The position numbers were made by a program, and so were the translations under genes. Under the pieces are notes generated by a model that searched no databases, had not been told where the DNA came from, and was given only the letters and a program-made list of their open reading frames with translations. This document shows positions 50,179-57,702 of a stretch of 64,000 bases of DNA, one piece after another; position 1 is the first letter of the stretch, and every line of letters starts with the position of its first letter. The stretch comes from Streptomyces katrae. GTDB taxonomy: Bacteria > Actinomycetota > Actinomycetes > Streptomycetales > Streptomycetaceae. The DNA is taken from the NCBI RefSeq assembly GCF_000717655.1, contig NZ_JNZY01000001.1:310001-374000 (forward strand), written 5' to 3'.

Positions 50179-50532
50179 GTGGCCAGCTTCATCACCAGCA
50201 CCAAAATGACCGATCGCTCGGTCGCCGCTTCCTGCACGCTCGGCTCCTCCTCGCTCCTCCCGCTCCTGGGTACCGGTCTGTCTGCGATTTGCGCTGACAG
50301 CCGCGCCCTGCTGGCCGCGCCCGCCGCGCGCCTTGCGAGCGAGCGGAATGAGCGACCGACCCAGGCACCGGTGGCAGTACTGGAAGCCCAGGCGCATGGC
50401 GCCTATGGGTTTGCGGCCGCAGCCGGTGCCGCCAGTGCCGGATTCAAGACGCAGCAGACGAAGCAGACGAAGCAGCAGCACCACCTGATGTGGGCCTTCC
50501 GCGGGCTCGAACCCTGGAGTGATCCAGCCTGA
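50179..50532 (+). CDS. upstream ORF in the whiB7 leader (117 codons)
   Basis: A translated-looking leader ORF. GTG 50179 has a strong GAGGAGG eight bases upstream. The 117-aa product has no recognisable domain: MASFITSTKMTDRSVAASCT..., a TQQTKQTKQQHH stretch, and the end WAFRGLEPWSDPA. Its stop codon lies inside a small hairpin (50527-50546) and 25 bases before the terminator stem of the attenuator. Ribosome progress here would decide which hairpin forms, so antibiotics that stall ribosomes could relieve termination and induce whiB7. Such leader control is known for whiB7/wblC; the details for this sequence are inferred. The same ORF is annotated as a hypothetical gene in some genomes. Confidence 0.7.
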   Translation: MASFITSTKMTDRSVAASCTLGSSSLLPLLGTGLSAICADSRALLAAPAARLASERNERPTQAPVAVLEAQAHGAYGFAAAAGAASAGFKTQQTKQTKQQHHLMWAFRGLEPWSDPA

Positions 50533-50546
50533 TTCCAAGATCAGGC
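50527..50546 (+). promoter_or_regulatory. leader hairpin over the upstream-ORF stop codon
   Basis: GCCTGAT-tccaag-ATCAGGC is a perfect seven-base-pair stem containing the TGA stop of the leader ORF. A terminating ribosome would melt it and could influence the terminator downstream. Confidence 0.55.
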
Positions 50547-50557
50547 CGGCGCCTTCA

Positions 50558-50604
50558 GGGCCGCGGAACCCCACCCGGGATCCGCGGCCCTTCTGTTTGT
50601 CCCC
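50558..50604 (+). terminator. whiB7 leader attenuator terminator
   Basis: A perfect ten-base-pair stem (GGGCCGCGGA / TCCGCGGCCC, arms 50558-50567 and 50581-50590) is followed by TTCTGTTTG, a T-rich tract rare in this genome. It lies 130 bases before the whiB7 start. Confidence 0.8.
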
Positions 50605-50730
50605 GAACGGGGACGACGGCACGAAGGAGCCTCGGGACTGGCAAGACCAGTCGGTGTGAGAGGTAGCCCAGCCGCCCCCGGCCGGACCCGGCCGGAACGA
50701 CTAGCCAACCAAGACGAGGAAGAAAACACC

Positions 50731-51102
50731 GTGCAACTCGAAGCGCACGCCCCGTCCGTACCGCAGACCCAGACGATCTCCCCGCCCGCAGTCCCGGAGG
50801 ACTCCACCTTGACTCCCCTCACCGCGCTCACCGCGCTCGACGACGCCATCGAGAACCTCGGCGTACCCGTCGCCTGCCGTACCTACGACCCCGAGGTCTT
50901 CTTCGCCGAGTCCCCGGCGGACGTCGAGTACGCCAAGTCCCTGTGCGCCACCTGCCCGCTGGTCGAGGCCTGCCTCGCCGGTGCGGTCGAGCGCCGCGAG
51001 CCCTGGGGTGTCTGGGGTGGCGAGCTGTTCGTCCAGGGTGTCGTCGTAGCCCGGAAGCGCCCCCGTGGCCGTCCGCGCAAGAACCCGGTTGTTGCGGCAT
51101 GA
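50731..51102 (+). CDS. whiB7: WhiB7/WblC transcription factor
   Basis: A 123-aa iron-sulfur regulator that activates intrinsic antibiotic-resistance genes with sigma-A RNA polymerase. The four cluster ligands are Cys49, Cys72, Cys75 and Cys81 (VACRTYD, SLCATCPLVEAC). The GVWGG turn is at 93-97, and an AT-hook, KRPRGRPRKN (109-118), identifies it as WhiB7 rather than another WhiB. GTG 50731 has GAGGA ten bases upstream. Expression is set by its own promoter and a leader with an upstream ORF and terminator. The stop overlaps the next ORF as ATGA. It sits directly after uvrD2, as Rv3197A does. Confidence 0.96.
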   Translation: MQLEAHAPSVPQTQTISPPAVPEDSTLTPLTALTALDDAIENLGVPVACRTYDPEVFFAESPADVEYAKSLCATCPLVEACLAGAVERREPWGVWGGELFVQGVVVARKRPRGRPRKNPVVAA

Positions 51103-51428
51103 CCGCCATCGGAACCATCGACCGCCCCGTGACGCACGACCCCTTGAAGCAGGCCTCCATGACCGCCCACACGCCGAGCGAGCAGCCGTACGGCTCCGCC
51201 ACCGCAGACTTCATCACCGCCGGCGCGATCACCTCGCGTCAGAACAGGACCCGTGAAATGCAACTCATCCCAGAAGCCCTGGCTCGTGCCCATATGGACG
51301 ACCGCATGCGTGAGGTCGACGCCGAGCGTCAGGCCCTGCGCCTGGTCGCCGCACGCCGCATGCAGCGGCGAGCCGAGCGCGTCTCGCTGCGCGCCCGGCG
51401 TGCACTCGCCATGGCGGTCATGCACTGA
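51099..51428 (+). CDS. hypothetical protein coupled to whiB7
   Basis: A 109-aa protein whose ATG overlaps the whiB7 stop. The second half is a long basic amphipathic helix (ALARAHMDDRMREVDAERQA, RRMQRRAERVSLRARR), which might bind nucleic acid. The first half is low in structure. An alternative start at ATG 51258 (MQLIPEALARAHMDD) has its own AGGAC seven bases upstream and would give a 56-aa protein that is entirely the helical part. That shorter form may be the conserved one. No family is recognised. Co-translation with WhiB7 suggests a resistance-related role, by context only. A 14-bp terminator follows 43 bases later. Confidence 0.6.
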   Translation: MTAIGTIDRPVTHDPLKQASMTAHTPSEQPYGSATADFITAGAITSRQNRTREMQLIPEALARAHMDDRMREVDAERQALRLVAARRMQRRAERVSLRARRALAMAVMH

Positions 51429-51470
51429 TCAGCCGCTGAACTGCCGCTGACCAGCGGCGCAGCAGCGTAC

Positions 51471-51502
51471 GGGGGGACCGGTCCGAACGGACCGGTCCCC
51501 CC
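51471..51502 (+). terminator. terminator of the whiB7 operon
   Basis: A perfect 14-bp stem (GGGGGGACCGGTCC / GGACCGGTCCCCCC) with loop GAAC. Confidence 0.85.
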
Positions 51503-51538
51503 GGTGCGTTGCGGACGGTTCTCCACCCCTTGCGGAGA

Positions 51539-51544
51539 TATCGT
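51539..51544 (+). promoter_or_regulatory. predicted leaderless -10 box
   Basis: TATCGT is followed by six bases and then GTG 51551. Confidence 0.5.
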
Positions 51545-51550
51545 CTGGAG

Positions 51551-51757
51551 GTGGACCAGCCGACTCCCCACCCCGCCCCGTCGGGACCCGAGGCCCAGCC
51601 CGTCGTCTGCGCGCGCTGCGGCAAGAAGGCACCCGACGGCGCCCCGCCCACCTGGACCTGCTCGGTGGAGAACGGGAGCAGACAGTACTTCTGCGTCGAC
51701 TGCGCGCGCGCCAACCTCAGGGCGATCGAGGGCCGCCTCGATTCGTCCTGGTGGTGA
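51551..51757 (+). CDS. small zinc-ribbon protein
   Basis: A 68-aa protein starting VDQPTPHPAPSG. It has two CxxC pairs, VVCARCGKKAP and FCVDCARANL, plus a third Cys in WTCSVENGS, so it should form a single zinc ribbon. The C-terminus RAIEGRLDSSWW is acidic-aromatic. No domain beyond the ribbon is present, and the function is unknown; similar small ribbons act as nucleic-acid or protein adaptors. A TATCGT box six bases before GTG 51551 sets the start and predicts a leaderless message; the longer upstream frame is not needed. It is convergent with the ABC1 kinase gene, with only nine bases between stops. A comparable small protein may be present at this position in M. tuberculosis (Rv3196A). 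Confidence 0.7.
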   Translation: MDQPTPHPAPSGPEAQPVVCARCGKKAPDGAPPTWTCSVENGSRQYFCVDCARANLRAIEGRLDSSWW

Positions 51758-51766
51758 CCTGGGCCC

Positions 51767-53098
51767 TCAGGCTTCCTCGGGCAGGAACCCCGGTAGCCAG
51801 GACTCCAGTTCGCTGCGCAGCCGTACCGTCGCGCCCAGCTGACAGAGCACGCCGATGGTGCTCAGCGTCACCCGGTGGATCAGCAGGTACGAGGGCGGCA
51901 GATTGATCTGCCGGCCCAACTGGTGTGCGGGGGAACGGGGATCGGCGATCCGGGCCGCCTGACCGCGCAGCCACGGCCGCGTGAAGGTGAACTCCTCTGC
52001 CTGGGCCGGCTCGATGATGGGCAACAGGTAGTCCAGCACCGCCTCCGGGTCCAGTTCGATGGTCTCCTTCACGAACCCTTCGGCGCACAGGTGCCCGTAT
52101 ATCCCCTCGGCATCGCCCTCGAGCGTCATCCGCAGCGACGTGCCGATGGGCTTGGGCCAGCCGCCGGGCAGGCGGTCGACGGTGCCGAAGTCCAGCACGC
52201 CGAGGCGCATCCGGCCGTCCGCCCCCGTCAGCAGTCGGAAGTTGCCCGGGTGCGGGTCGGCGTGCAGCAGCCCGGTGCGGGCAGGCCCCGAGAAGAGGAA
52301 CCGGGCCAGCAGCTGACCGGCGCCGTCGCGCTCCTCCTCGGTGCCGTCCGCTATCACCTCCGACAGCGGGGTCCCTTCCATCCACTCGGTCACCAGCACC
52401 TGGTCGCCCTGGTGCACCACGTCCGGTACGACGACGTCCTCGTCGCCCTGGAACGCGTCCGCGTGGATCCGCTGGGCCTCGGCCTCGAGCTCGTAGTCCA
52501 GCTCCTCCGCGACCCGGTCCCGCAACTCCTTGATCAGCGGCTTGACGTCCATACCGGGAATCAGCGGCCCCAGCAGCCCGGCGAACCGCCCCAGTTGCCT
52601 GAGGTCCGACAGCAGCGCCTCGCCGGCCCCCGGGTACTGGACCTTCACCGCGACCTGCCGGCCGTCGTGCCACACCGCCCGGTGCACCTGCCCGATCGAG
52701 GCGGCCGCGGCCGGCTTGTCCTCGAACTCCTCGAACAGGTCCCGCCAGTCGGCGCCCAGCCGCTCCGCCAGCACCTGGTGCACCGTCTCGGCCGGCAGCG
52801 GCGGGGCCGCCTCCTGGAGCTTGGTGAGCGCAGCCCGGTACGGCCCGGCGACCTCCTCGGGCAGGGCCGACTCGAAGACCGAGAGCGCCTGCCCGAACTT
52901 CATGGCGCCGCCCTTCAACTCCCCGAGCGTGCGGAACAGCTGCTCGGCGGTCCGCTGCTGGAGCTCGCGCGCCACGATCTCCGCGGACTTGCCCCCGATC
53001 CGCTTCCCCAGCCCCCAGGTGACCCGGCCCGCGAAGCCGAGCGGCAGCGCGGCCAGCTTGACGGTACGGGTGACCGCCTTCCGGGGAAGATCAGACAT
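51767..53098 (-). CDS. ABC1/AarF (UbiB-like) atypical kinase
   Basis: A 443-aa ABC1-family protein kinase-like ATPase. It has the family KxGQ motif in GGAMKFGQALSVF (about residue 68), the alanine-rich AAAASIGQVHRAVW loop with VAVKVQYPG Lys (about 150), the catalytic HADPHPGNFRLL (about 283) and DFGTVDRLPGG (about 305). UbiB relatives aid quinone synthesis or lipid homeostasis; in M. tuberculosis the neighbour of whiB7 (Rv3197/MABP-1) is of this family and was reported as a macrolide-binding ATPase. ATG 53098 follows GGAGGGG. Its stop meets the zinc-ribbon gene. The position after whiB7 suggests a link to antibiotic response. Confidence 0.9.
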   Translation of the reverse strand: MSDLPRKAVTRTVKLAALPLGFAGRVTWGLGKRIGGKSAEIVARELQQRTAEQLFRTLGELKGGAMKFGQALSVFESALPEEVAGPYRAALTKLQEAAPPLPAETVHQVLAERLGADWRDLFEEFEDKPAAAASIGQVHRAVWHDGRQVAVKVQYPGAGEALLSDLRQLGRFAGLLGPLIPGMDVKPLIKELRDRVAEELDYELEAEAQRIHADAFQGDEDVVVPDVVHQGDQVLVTEWMEGTPLSEVIADGTEEERDGAGQLLARFLFSGPARTGLLHADPHPGNFRLLTGADGRMRLGVLDFGTVDRLPGGWPKPIGTSLRMTLEGDAEGIYGHLCAEGFVKETIELDPEAVLDYLLPIIEPAQAEEFTFTRPWLRGQAARIADPRSPAHQLGRQINLPPSYLLIHRVTLSTIGVLCQLGATVRLRSELESWLPGFLPEEA

Positions 53099-53257
53099 AT
53101 GCCCCTCCAGTTCCCAGACTGCTGTGCCGCAAGCGGCGGTTCAGGATGACCCCTCGGCCACCCGCATCCTGTCATGGCGCCCCCACCCCACCCCGCCCGA
53201 GGCACCCGCCCCGGACCGGACACCGATCCAGCCATCGCCGGACAGCGGGTCGAGCCT

Positions 53258-54364
53258 TCACGACCCCGCCGCCTGCTCCGCCGGGACCCGGGCCGCCGCG
53301 CAGGGGCAGGCGGCCTGGGGGTGCAGTGGGGTCCGGTCCCAGTGGAGGGCCGGGAGGGCGGCTTCCCAGCGGGCGGCCGTGGAGGCGGGGATTTCGCCGT
53401 CGAGGAAGGACAGGGCGTGGGCCGCGGCGAGGCCGGCCACCGCCGTGGCCAGGCCCAGGTCGCAGGCCGCGGTGGAGCGGCGGCGGTGGGCCGAGCGCCA
53501 TTGGACCAGCATCCGGGGCCACGCCGGGTCCGCCTCGACCCGGTCGCGTTCCATGCAGCCCGCGCACGCCGTGGCGCCCGGCAGCACCAGCGGCCCCACC
53601 AGGCCCGTGCCCTCCAGAACACCGGCATACAGGTGCGGCGTGCCGGTGGCGATCCAGTCGGCCGCGAGGCCGGGATCCGGGGCCCATGCCTGCAGGCCGT
53701 CCCGGGGCGCGACCACCACCAGGGACACCCCCGGCTCGGGTCCCTCGTGCTCGGCGGTCCGCGGCGCGCGCCCCGGGGCCGATGCGCGGACCAGCCCGGC
53801 CGCCGCCTCGGCCCGCAATCGGCCGATGCTGCCGGGCCCCAGTCCGCCCGGAGCCACATCCGCCGGCTCCACGCGGCCGCCGTCGAGGACCTCGACGCGG
53901 CCCACGCCGGCTCCTGCCAGGACCCCGGCGATCAACCCGCCCACGCGGCCGCTCCCGCGCACCTGGACCCGTATGGCCCGGCGGGCGGCGACCCCGCGCA
54001 AGTCCCCTCCCGGGTCGCGGTGGACCAGCGAGAGCGAGCCCAGATCGGGTCCGAGCCGCTCCAGGGTCTCCGGCCGCTTGCGCACCGCCTGGGCCCGCGC
54101 CCCGCCCGCGGTGGCATCGTCCAGCAGCCCGGCCGCCGCCAGCCTTTGCACCAGCGCGTCCACCTGACCCTCGGGCAGTCCCACGGCCGCCGCCTCCGCG
54201 CGCAGCAGTTCCATGCCCCGCGTCCCGTCGATCCGGTCGAGAAGCGATCCCGTCGCCGTGTCCACCGGGCCGAGCACCACCGCATGCGCGGGCGTCACCC
54301 CGAACTGCACCGTCTGCAGATCCCGCCAGGCCCTCGCCAGCGCCGGCTTCACCTTCGGATACAT
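53258..54364 (-). CDS. E1-like (ThiF-fold) protein with N-terminal winged-helix-like domain
   Basis: A 368-aa protein. Residues 1-90 (MYPKVKPALARAWRDLQTVQ, then an acidic helix and DALVQRLAAAGLLDD) look like the small N-terminal domains of E1-like proteins that bind peptides in RiPP systems. Residues 120-340 are Rossmann-like with VQVRGSGRVGGLIAGVLAGA, VEVLDGGRVEPADV and CAGCMERDRV, the expected CxxC. A second short Cys pair (CPCAA) is at the C-terminus. Classical E1 arginines that contact ATP are not obvious, so it may not adenylate. GGGGGGAAAG precedes ATG 54364. No partner RiPP genes are in the window. It lies parallel to the ABC1 kinase. Confidence 0.7.
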   Translation of the reverse strand: MYPKVKPALARAWRDLQTVQFGVTPAHAVVLGPVDTATGSLLDRIDGTRGMELLRAEAAAVGLPEGQVDALVQRLAAAGLLDDATAGGARAQAVRKRPETLERLGPDLGSLSLVHRDPGGDLRGVAARRAIRVQVRGSGRVGGLIAGVLAGAGVGRVEVLDGGRVEPADVAPGGLGPGSIGRLRAEAAAGLVRASAPGRAPRTAEHEGPEPGVSLVVVAPRDGLQAWAPDPGLAADWIATGTPHLYAGVLEGTGLVGPLVLPGATACAGCMERDRVEADPAWPRMLVQWRSAHRRRSTAACDLGLATAVAGLAAAHALSFLDGEIPASTAARWEAALPALHWDRTPLHPQAACPCAAARVPAEQAAGS

Positions 54365-54562
54365 GGCTTTCCCCCCTCGTATGAACTCCGCCTCTTTCCC
54401 TTCTCCCGCAGAGTGCCCGCCCGCCGCATTCCGTGCGCGCATTTGTCCACAGGCAAGGGTTATTAGGCATATGAGATGGAGAAAAAGGGTGTTTCCTGTA
54501 CCGGCTCAGAATCGATCATGTTCGAACCGTGGAGCAGGGCGACTTCCGCCACGGCGAGCGGG

Positions 54563-54568
54563 TACGGT
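54563..54568 (+). promoter_or_regulatory. predicted leaderless -10 box
   Basis: TACGGT is followed by seven bases and then GTG 54576. Confidence 0.45.
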
Positions 54569-54575
54569 CTTGGGC

Positions 54576-55115
54576 GTGTCCGCCGACCCACAGCAGCGCG
54601 CCGTCGAAGTCCGCCGGAGCGCGCGCCGCCGCAGGACCGTATCCGCCTACCGCGAGGGTGACCGTACGGTGGTCCTCATTCCTGCCCGGATGTCCGAGGC
54701 CGAGGAACGGCGATGGGTGGGGGTCATGCTCGACAAGCTGGCCGCGCAGGAGAGCAAGCGCACCCTCGGGGACGCGGAACTCACCGAGCGCGCCGAGCGT
54801 TTGTCCGAGCAGTACTTCAGCGCCCGTGCCCGCCCCCGCTCCGTGCGCTGGGTCACCAACCAGAACACCCGCTGGGGCTCCTGCACCCCGGCCGAAGGCA
54901 GCATCCGGCTCTCGCACCGCCTCCAGGGGATGCCGGAGTACGTCGTCGACTACGTGCTGCTCCACGAACTCGCCCACCTCCTCGTGCCCGGCCACGGCCC
55001 CCGCTTCTGGGAACTGCTCGAGGCCTACCCCCGCACCGAGCGGGCCCGCGGCTACCTCGAGGGAGTGGTCGCCGCCGAGCGCCTCCCCAAGGTCCCGGCG
55101 GCCCGCGAGGAATGA
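54576..55115 (+). CDS. YgjP-type M48 metalloprotease
   Basis: A 179-aa cytoplasmic zinc peptidase of the YgjP/DUF45 group. The zinc motif is LLHELAHLLVPGHGPRFWEL (HELAH near residue 131, with the third ligand in GHG), and the family's WGSCTPAEGSIRLSH lies just upstream. The N-terminal region is a mixed beta sheet (RTVVLIPARM). Length is somewhat shorter than Gram-negative YgjP, as usual in actinobacteria. GTG 54576 is set by a TACGGT box seven bases upstream; no Shine-Dalgarno is visible. It is divergent from the E1-like gene, with the divergent promoter in the 211-base gap. Its substrate is unknown. Confidence 0.85.
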   Translation: MSADPQQRAVEVRRSARRRRTVSAYREGDRTVVLIPARMSEAEERRWVGVMLDKLAAQESKRTLGDAELTERAERLSEQYFSARARPRSVRWVTNQNTRWGSCTPAEGSIRLSHRLQGMPEYVVDYVLLHELAHLLVPGHGPRFWELLEAYPRTERARGYLEGVVAAERLPKVPAAREE

Positions 55116-55196
55116 CCCGCCCGCGCACCGTCGGGCGCGTACGTATCGATATGTACCGGGTCGGTACCGGCTTGGCCGGATGTCGGCAGATGCGGC

Positions 55197-55202
55197 TAGC
55201 CT
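55197..55202 (+). promoter_or_regulatory. predicted -10 box of the TerD-AIM24 operon
   Basis: TAGCCT about 45 bases upstream of ATG 55248, giving a leader of about 40 nt with a G-rich ribosome site. Confidence 0.4.
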
Positions 55203-55247
55203 GAGCGGCACGCATTTCACTGTCGGGATGGGGGACGGTCGTTACGT

Positions 55248-56984
55248 ATGGCCAGGGAATTCCAACGCGGTCACAAGGCCAAGATCAGCGATCTGACGGC
55301 AGGCACCGATCTGTACGTGGGTGTCCAGATCGCCGGTCCCGGACTCGCCTTCGACATCAGCTGCTTCGGGCTAGACGCCAACGAGCAGTTGTCGGACGAC
55401 CGCTACTTCGTCTTCTACAACCAGCCGAAGTCGCCTGAGGAGTCCATTCAGCAGCTGGGCACGCAGGCCGGCGACACCGAGTCCTTCCGGGTGACGCTCG
55501 ACCGCGTTCCGGCGAGCATCCACAAGCTGTCCTTCACCGCCACGATCGACGGCGCCGGACAGATGTCGCAGATCGGCCCGGGTTACATCCGGATCGTGGC
55601 CGGCGGCGAGGAAGTCGTCCGGTATTCCTTCACGGGCGCGGAGTTCAGCACCGAGCGCGCGGTGATGCTCGGCGACTTCTACCTCAAGGACGTGTGGCGC
55701 TTCGCCGCCGTCGGCCAGGGCTTCGACGGCGGACTCGCCGCCCTGCTCAAGAACTTCGGCGGCGAGGTCGCCGAGGAGGACGAGGCGCCGGCTCAGCAGC
55801 AGCCGCAGGCCCAGGCCCAGGCCCAGGCCCAGGCCGGTGCCGCCCCGGGCTTCGCCCCGCCGCCACAGGCAGCGGCTCCGGCGCCGTCCTTCGGCGCCCC
55901 GGTCCAAGCCCCGCAGGCACCCCAGGCACCCCAGGCACCCCAGGCACCTCAGCCCCCGCACGTCCCGCAGCCGGCCCCGGCCCCCGCCCCGCAGTACCAG
56001 CAGCCGGCCGCTCCCGCCCCGGTGCACTCGGCCCCGACCATGGTCGGCCCGATCACCACCCCGCCGGCCCCCGCGCCGTACGGCCAGCCGCCCCACGCCC
56101 CGCAGCCGCCCGGCCCGCCGCCGTACGGACAGCAGCCGCAGCCCTCGTACGGCCAGATGCCCGGCCAGGGCCAGGCCCCGCCACCGGCCCCCGCCCCGTA
56201 CGGCCAGCAGCCCCCCGGCTACGGCCAGGTCCCCGGCCAGCAGCCGCCCCCGTACGGCCAGGCGCCCGGGCAGGTGCCCGGCCAGCAGCCCGGCTACGGC
56301 CAGGGCGCCCCGCAGGCCGCCGGCGCCGGTCTGGCCGCCGCCCTCCAGCCGTACAAGGAAGTCCCCACCGGCACCCGCTGGACCGCGCAGAACCAGCAGC
56401 TCATGCGGGTCGACCTGGCGATGGGCGGCCAGCCCGTCCTCGCCCGCCAGGGCAGCATGGTCCTCTACCAGGGCAAGGTCGACTTCAGCTACAAGGGCGC
56501 GGGCTTCGCCGGCCGCATCGTCGGCAACGCCACCGGCCAGGAGATGCAGCTGATGCGCTGCAGCGGCCGGGGCCAGGTCTTCCTCGCCGAGAACGGTGCG
56601 CACCTGCACGCCATCGAGCTCCAGGGCGACGGGATCTGCGTCTCCGCCGAGAGCGTCCTCGCCTTCGACGAGTCCCTCCAGCACGAGGTCCGCCGCATCG
56701 AGGGCCACGGCATCCCCGGCGGAGCCCTGTTCACCATGCTGTTCCAGGGCTCCGGCACGGTGATCGTCAAGACGCACGGCACGCCGGTCGTGCTGCCCGT
56801 CACCCCGACCACCTTCGCCGACAGCAACGCCATCGTCGCGTGGTCCGCGGCCTCCCAGGTGATCGTCTCCAGCCAGGTCCGGCTGCGGCGCAACGCCTAC
56901 CCCGGCCACAGCGGGGAGACCGTGAACCTCCAGTTCCGCGGCGCTCCCGGCAACTTCATCGTCGTCCAGCCGTACGAGGTCTGA
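55248..56984 (+). CDS. TerD-AIM24 fusion protein
   Basis: A 578-aa cytoplasmic fusion. Residues 1-175 are a TerD domain (GTDLYVGVQIAGPGLAFDIS, SDDRYFVFYNQPKSPEESIQ, DRVPASIHKLSFTATIDG), with Asp residues that bind Ca2+ in this family. Residues 185-365 are a low-complexity linker of AQ, APQ and PYGQ/PGQ repeats. Residues 366-578 are an AIM24 domain (LARQGSMVLYQGKVDFSYKG, GIPGGALFTMLFQGSGTVIV, VAWSAASQVIVSSQV). Two stand-alone AIM24 genes follow, 11 and 17 bases apart, clearly one operon. TerD proteins are linked to tellurite, stress and phage response; AIM24-type proteins have no defined bacterial role. Confidence 0.87.
   Translation: MAREFQRGHKAKISDLTAGTDLYVGVQIAGPGLAFDISCFGLDANEQLSDDRYFVFYNQPKSPEESIQQLGTQAGDTESFRVTLDRVPASIHKLSFTATIDGAGQMSQIGPGYIRIVAGGEEVVRYSFTGAEFSTERAVMLGDFYLKDVWRFAAVGQGFDGGLAALLKNFGGEVAEEDEAPAQQQPQAQAQAQAQAGAAPGFAPPPQAAAPAPSFGAPVQAPQAPQAPQAPQAPQPPHVPQPAPAPAPQYQQPAAPAPVHSAPTMVGPITTPPAPAPYGQPPHAPQPPGPPPYGQQPQPSYGQMPGQGQAPPPAPAPYGQQPPGYGQVPGQQPPPYGQAPGQVPGQQPGYGQGAPQAAGAGLAAALQPYKEVPTGTRWTAQNQQLMRVDLAMGGQPVLARQGSMVLYQGKVDFSYKGAGFAGRIVGNATGQEMQLMRCSGRGQVFLAENGAHLHAIELQGDGICVSAESVLAFDESLQHEVRRIEGHGIPGGALFTMLFQGSGTVIVKTHGTPVVLPVTPTTFADSNAIVAWSAASQVIVSSQVRLRRNAYPGHSGETVNLQFRGAPGNFIVVQPYEV
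55795..56330 (+). repeat. low-complexity PQ/PYGQ coding repeat
   Basis: Tandem imperfect units (CAGGCC, CAGGCACCC, CCGTACGGCCAG) encode AQAQ, APQAPQ and PYGQ/PGQQ runs linking the TerD and AIM24 domains. Slippage in this region could vary its length between strains. Confidence 0.75.
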
Positions 56985-56995
56985 GGGAGCCCGTC

Positions 56996-57685
56996 ATGAA
57001 CGCAATGAACCAGCAGCTCGCGGGCTACGCCCCCACCCCCGTCACGGCCCGCATGGAGAACCACGGCCGGGCCATGCTCAAGGTCGCCATGCAGAGCGGC
57101 CAGGACCTCTTCGCGCGCACCGGATCGATGGTCGCGTACGAGGGCTTCGTCCAGTACGAGCCCAATCCGCCGGCCCTGCGCCAGATGGCCTCGCAGTGGC
57201 TCACGGGCGAGGGCGCCCCGCTGATGAAGTGCACCGGCGACGGCCTGCTCTATCTCGCCGACTACGGCGCCGACGTCGTCGTGATCAACCTCAACAACGA
57301 CGCGCTGTCGGTCAACGGCACCAACCTGCTCGCCTTCGACGCCCACCTCCAGTGGGGCGTCGAACGGGTCAAGGGCATGGCCAAGTTCGCCGGCCAGGGC
57401 CTGTTCAACGTGCAGGTCGCCGGCACCGGCTGGGTCGCGATCACCTCCCGCGGCACCCCGATCGTCGTCGACTGCGGCCGCGGCGAGGACGAGACGTACG
57501 TCGACCCCGACGCGCTCGTCGCCTGGTCCCCGAACCTCAAGGTGAAGGGCAAGCGCAGCTTCAAGGCCTCGTCGATGATCGGCCGGGGCAGCGGGGAGGC
57601 CTACCAGATGGCCTTCTCCGGCCAGGGCATCGTCGTCGTACAGCCCAGCGAGGACAGCACCGACCGGCTCCGGACCCGGGGCTGA
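56996..57685 (+). CDS. AIM24-family protein
   Basis: A 229-aa protein made of one AIM24 domain. Typical segments are LFARTGSMVAYEGFVQYEPN (about 42-61), KCTGDGLLYLADYGADVVVI, FAGQGLFNVQVAGTGWVAIT and DALVAWSPNLKVKGKRSFK. No signal peptide is present. ATG 56996 is 11 bases after the TerD-AIM24 stop, with GAGGGAGC between, so it is co-translated. It is the second AIM24 unit of three in tandem; the sequences differ enough (for example ARTGSMVAYEGF against ARQGSMVLYQGK) that they are old paralogues rather than a recent duplication. Function is unknown; AIM24 in yeast mitochondria supports membrane-complex assembly. Confidence 0.88.
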   Translation: MNAMNQQLAGYAPTPVTARMENHGRAMLKVAMQSGQDLFARTGSMVAYEGFVQYEPNPPALRQMASQWLTGEGAPLMKCTGDGLLYLADYGADVVVINLNNDALSVNGTNLLAFDAHLQWGVERVKGMAKFAGQGLFNVQVAGTGWVAITSRGTPIVVDCGRGEDETYVDPDALVAWSPNLKVKGKRSFKASSMIGRGSGEAYQMAFSGQGIVVVQPSEDSTDRLRTRG

Positions 57686-57702
57686 GGGGGAGCGGACACA
57701 TC

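Noticed and set aside
50103..50297. 64-codon ORF in another frame of the whiB7 leader
   Set aside because: It has no ribosome site and overlaps the better-supported upstream ORF that starts at 50179 with GAGGAGG.
53258..55115. RiPP (TOMM) biosynthetic cluster around the E1-like gene
   Set aside because: No precursor peptide, YcaO protein, dehydrogenase or transporter lies nearby; the metalloprotease and kinase have independent family identities.
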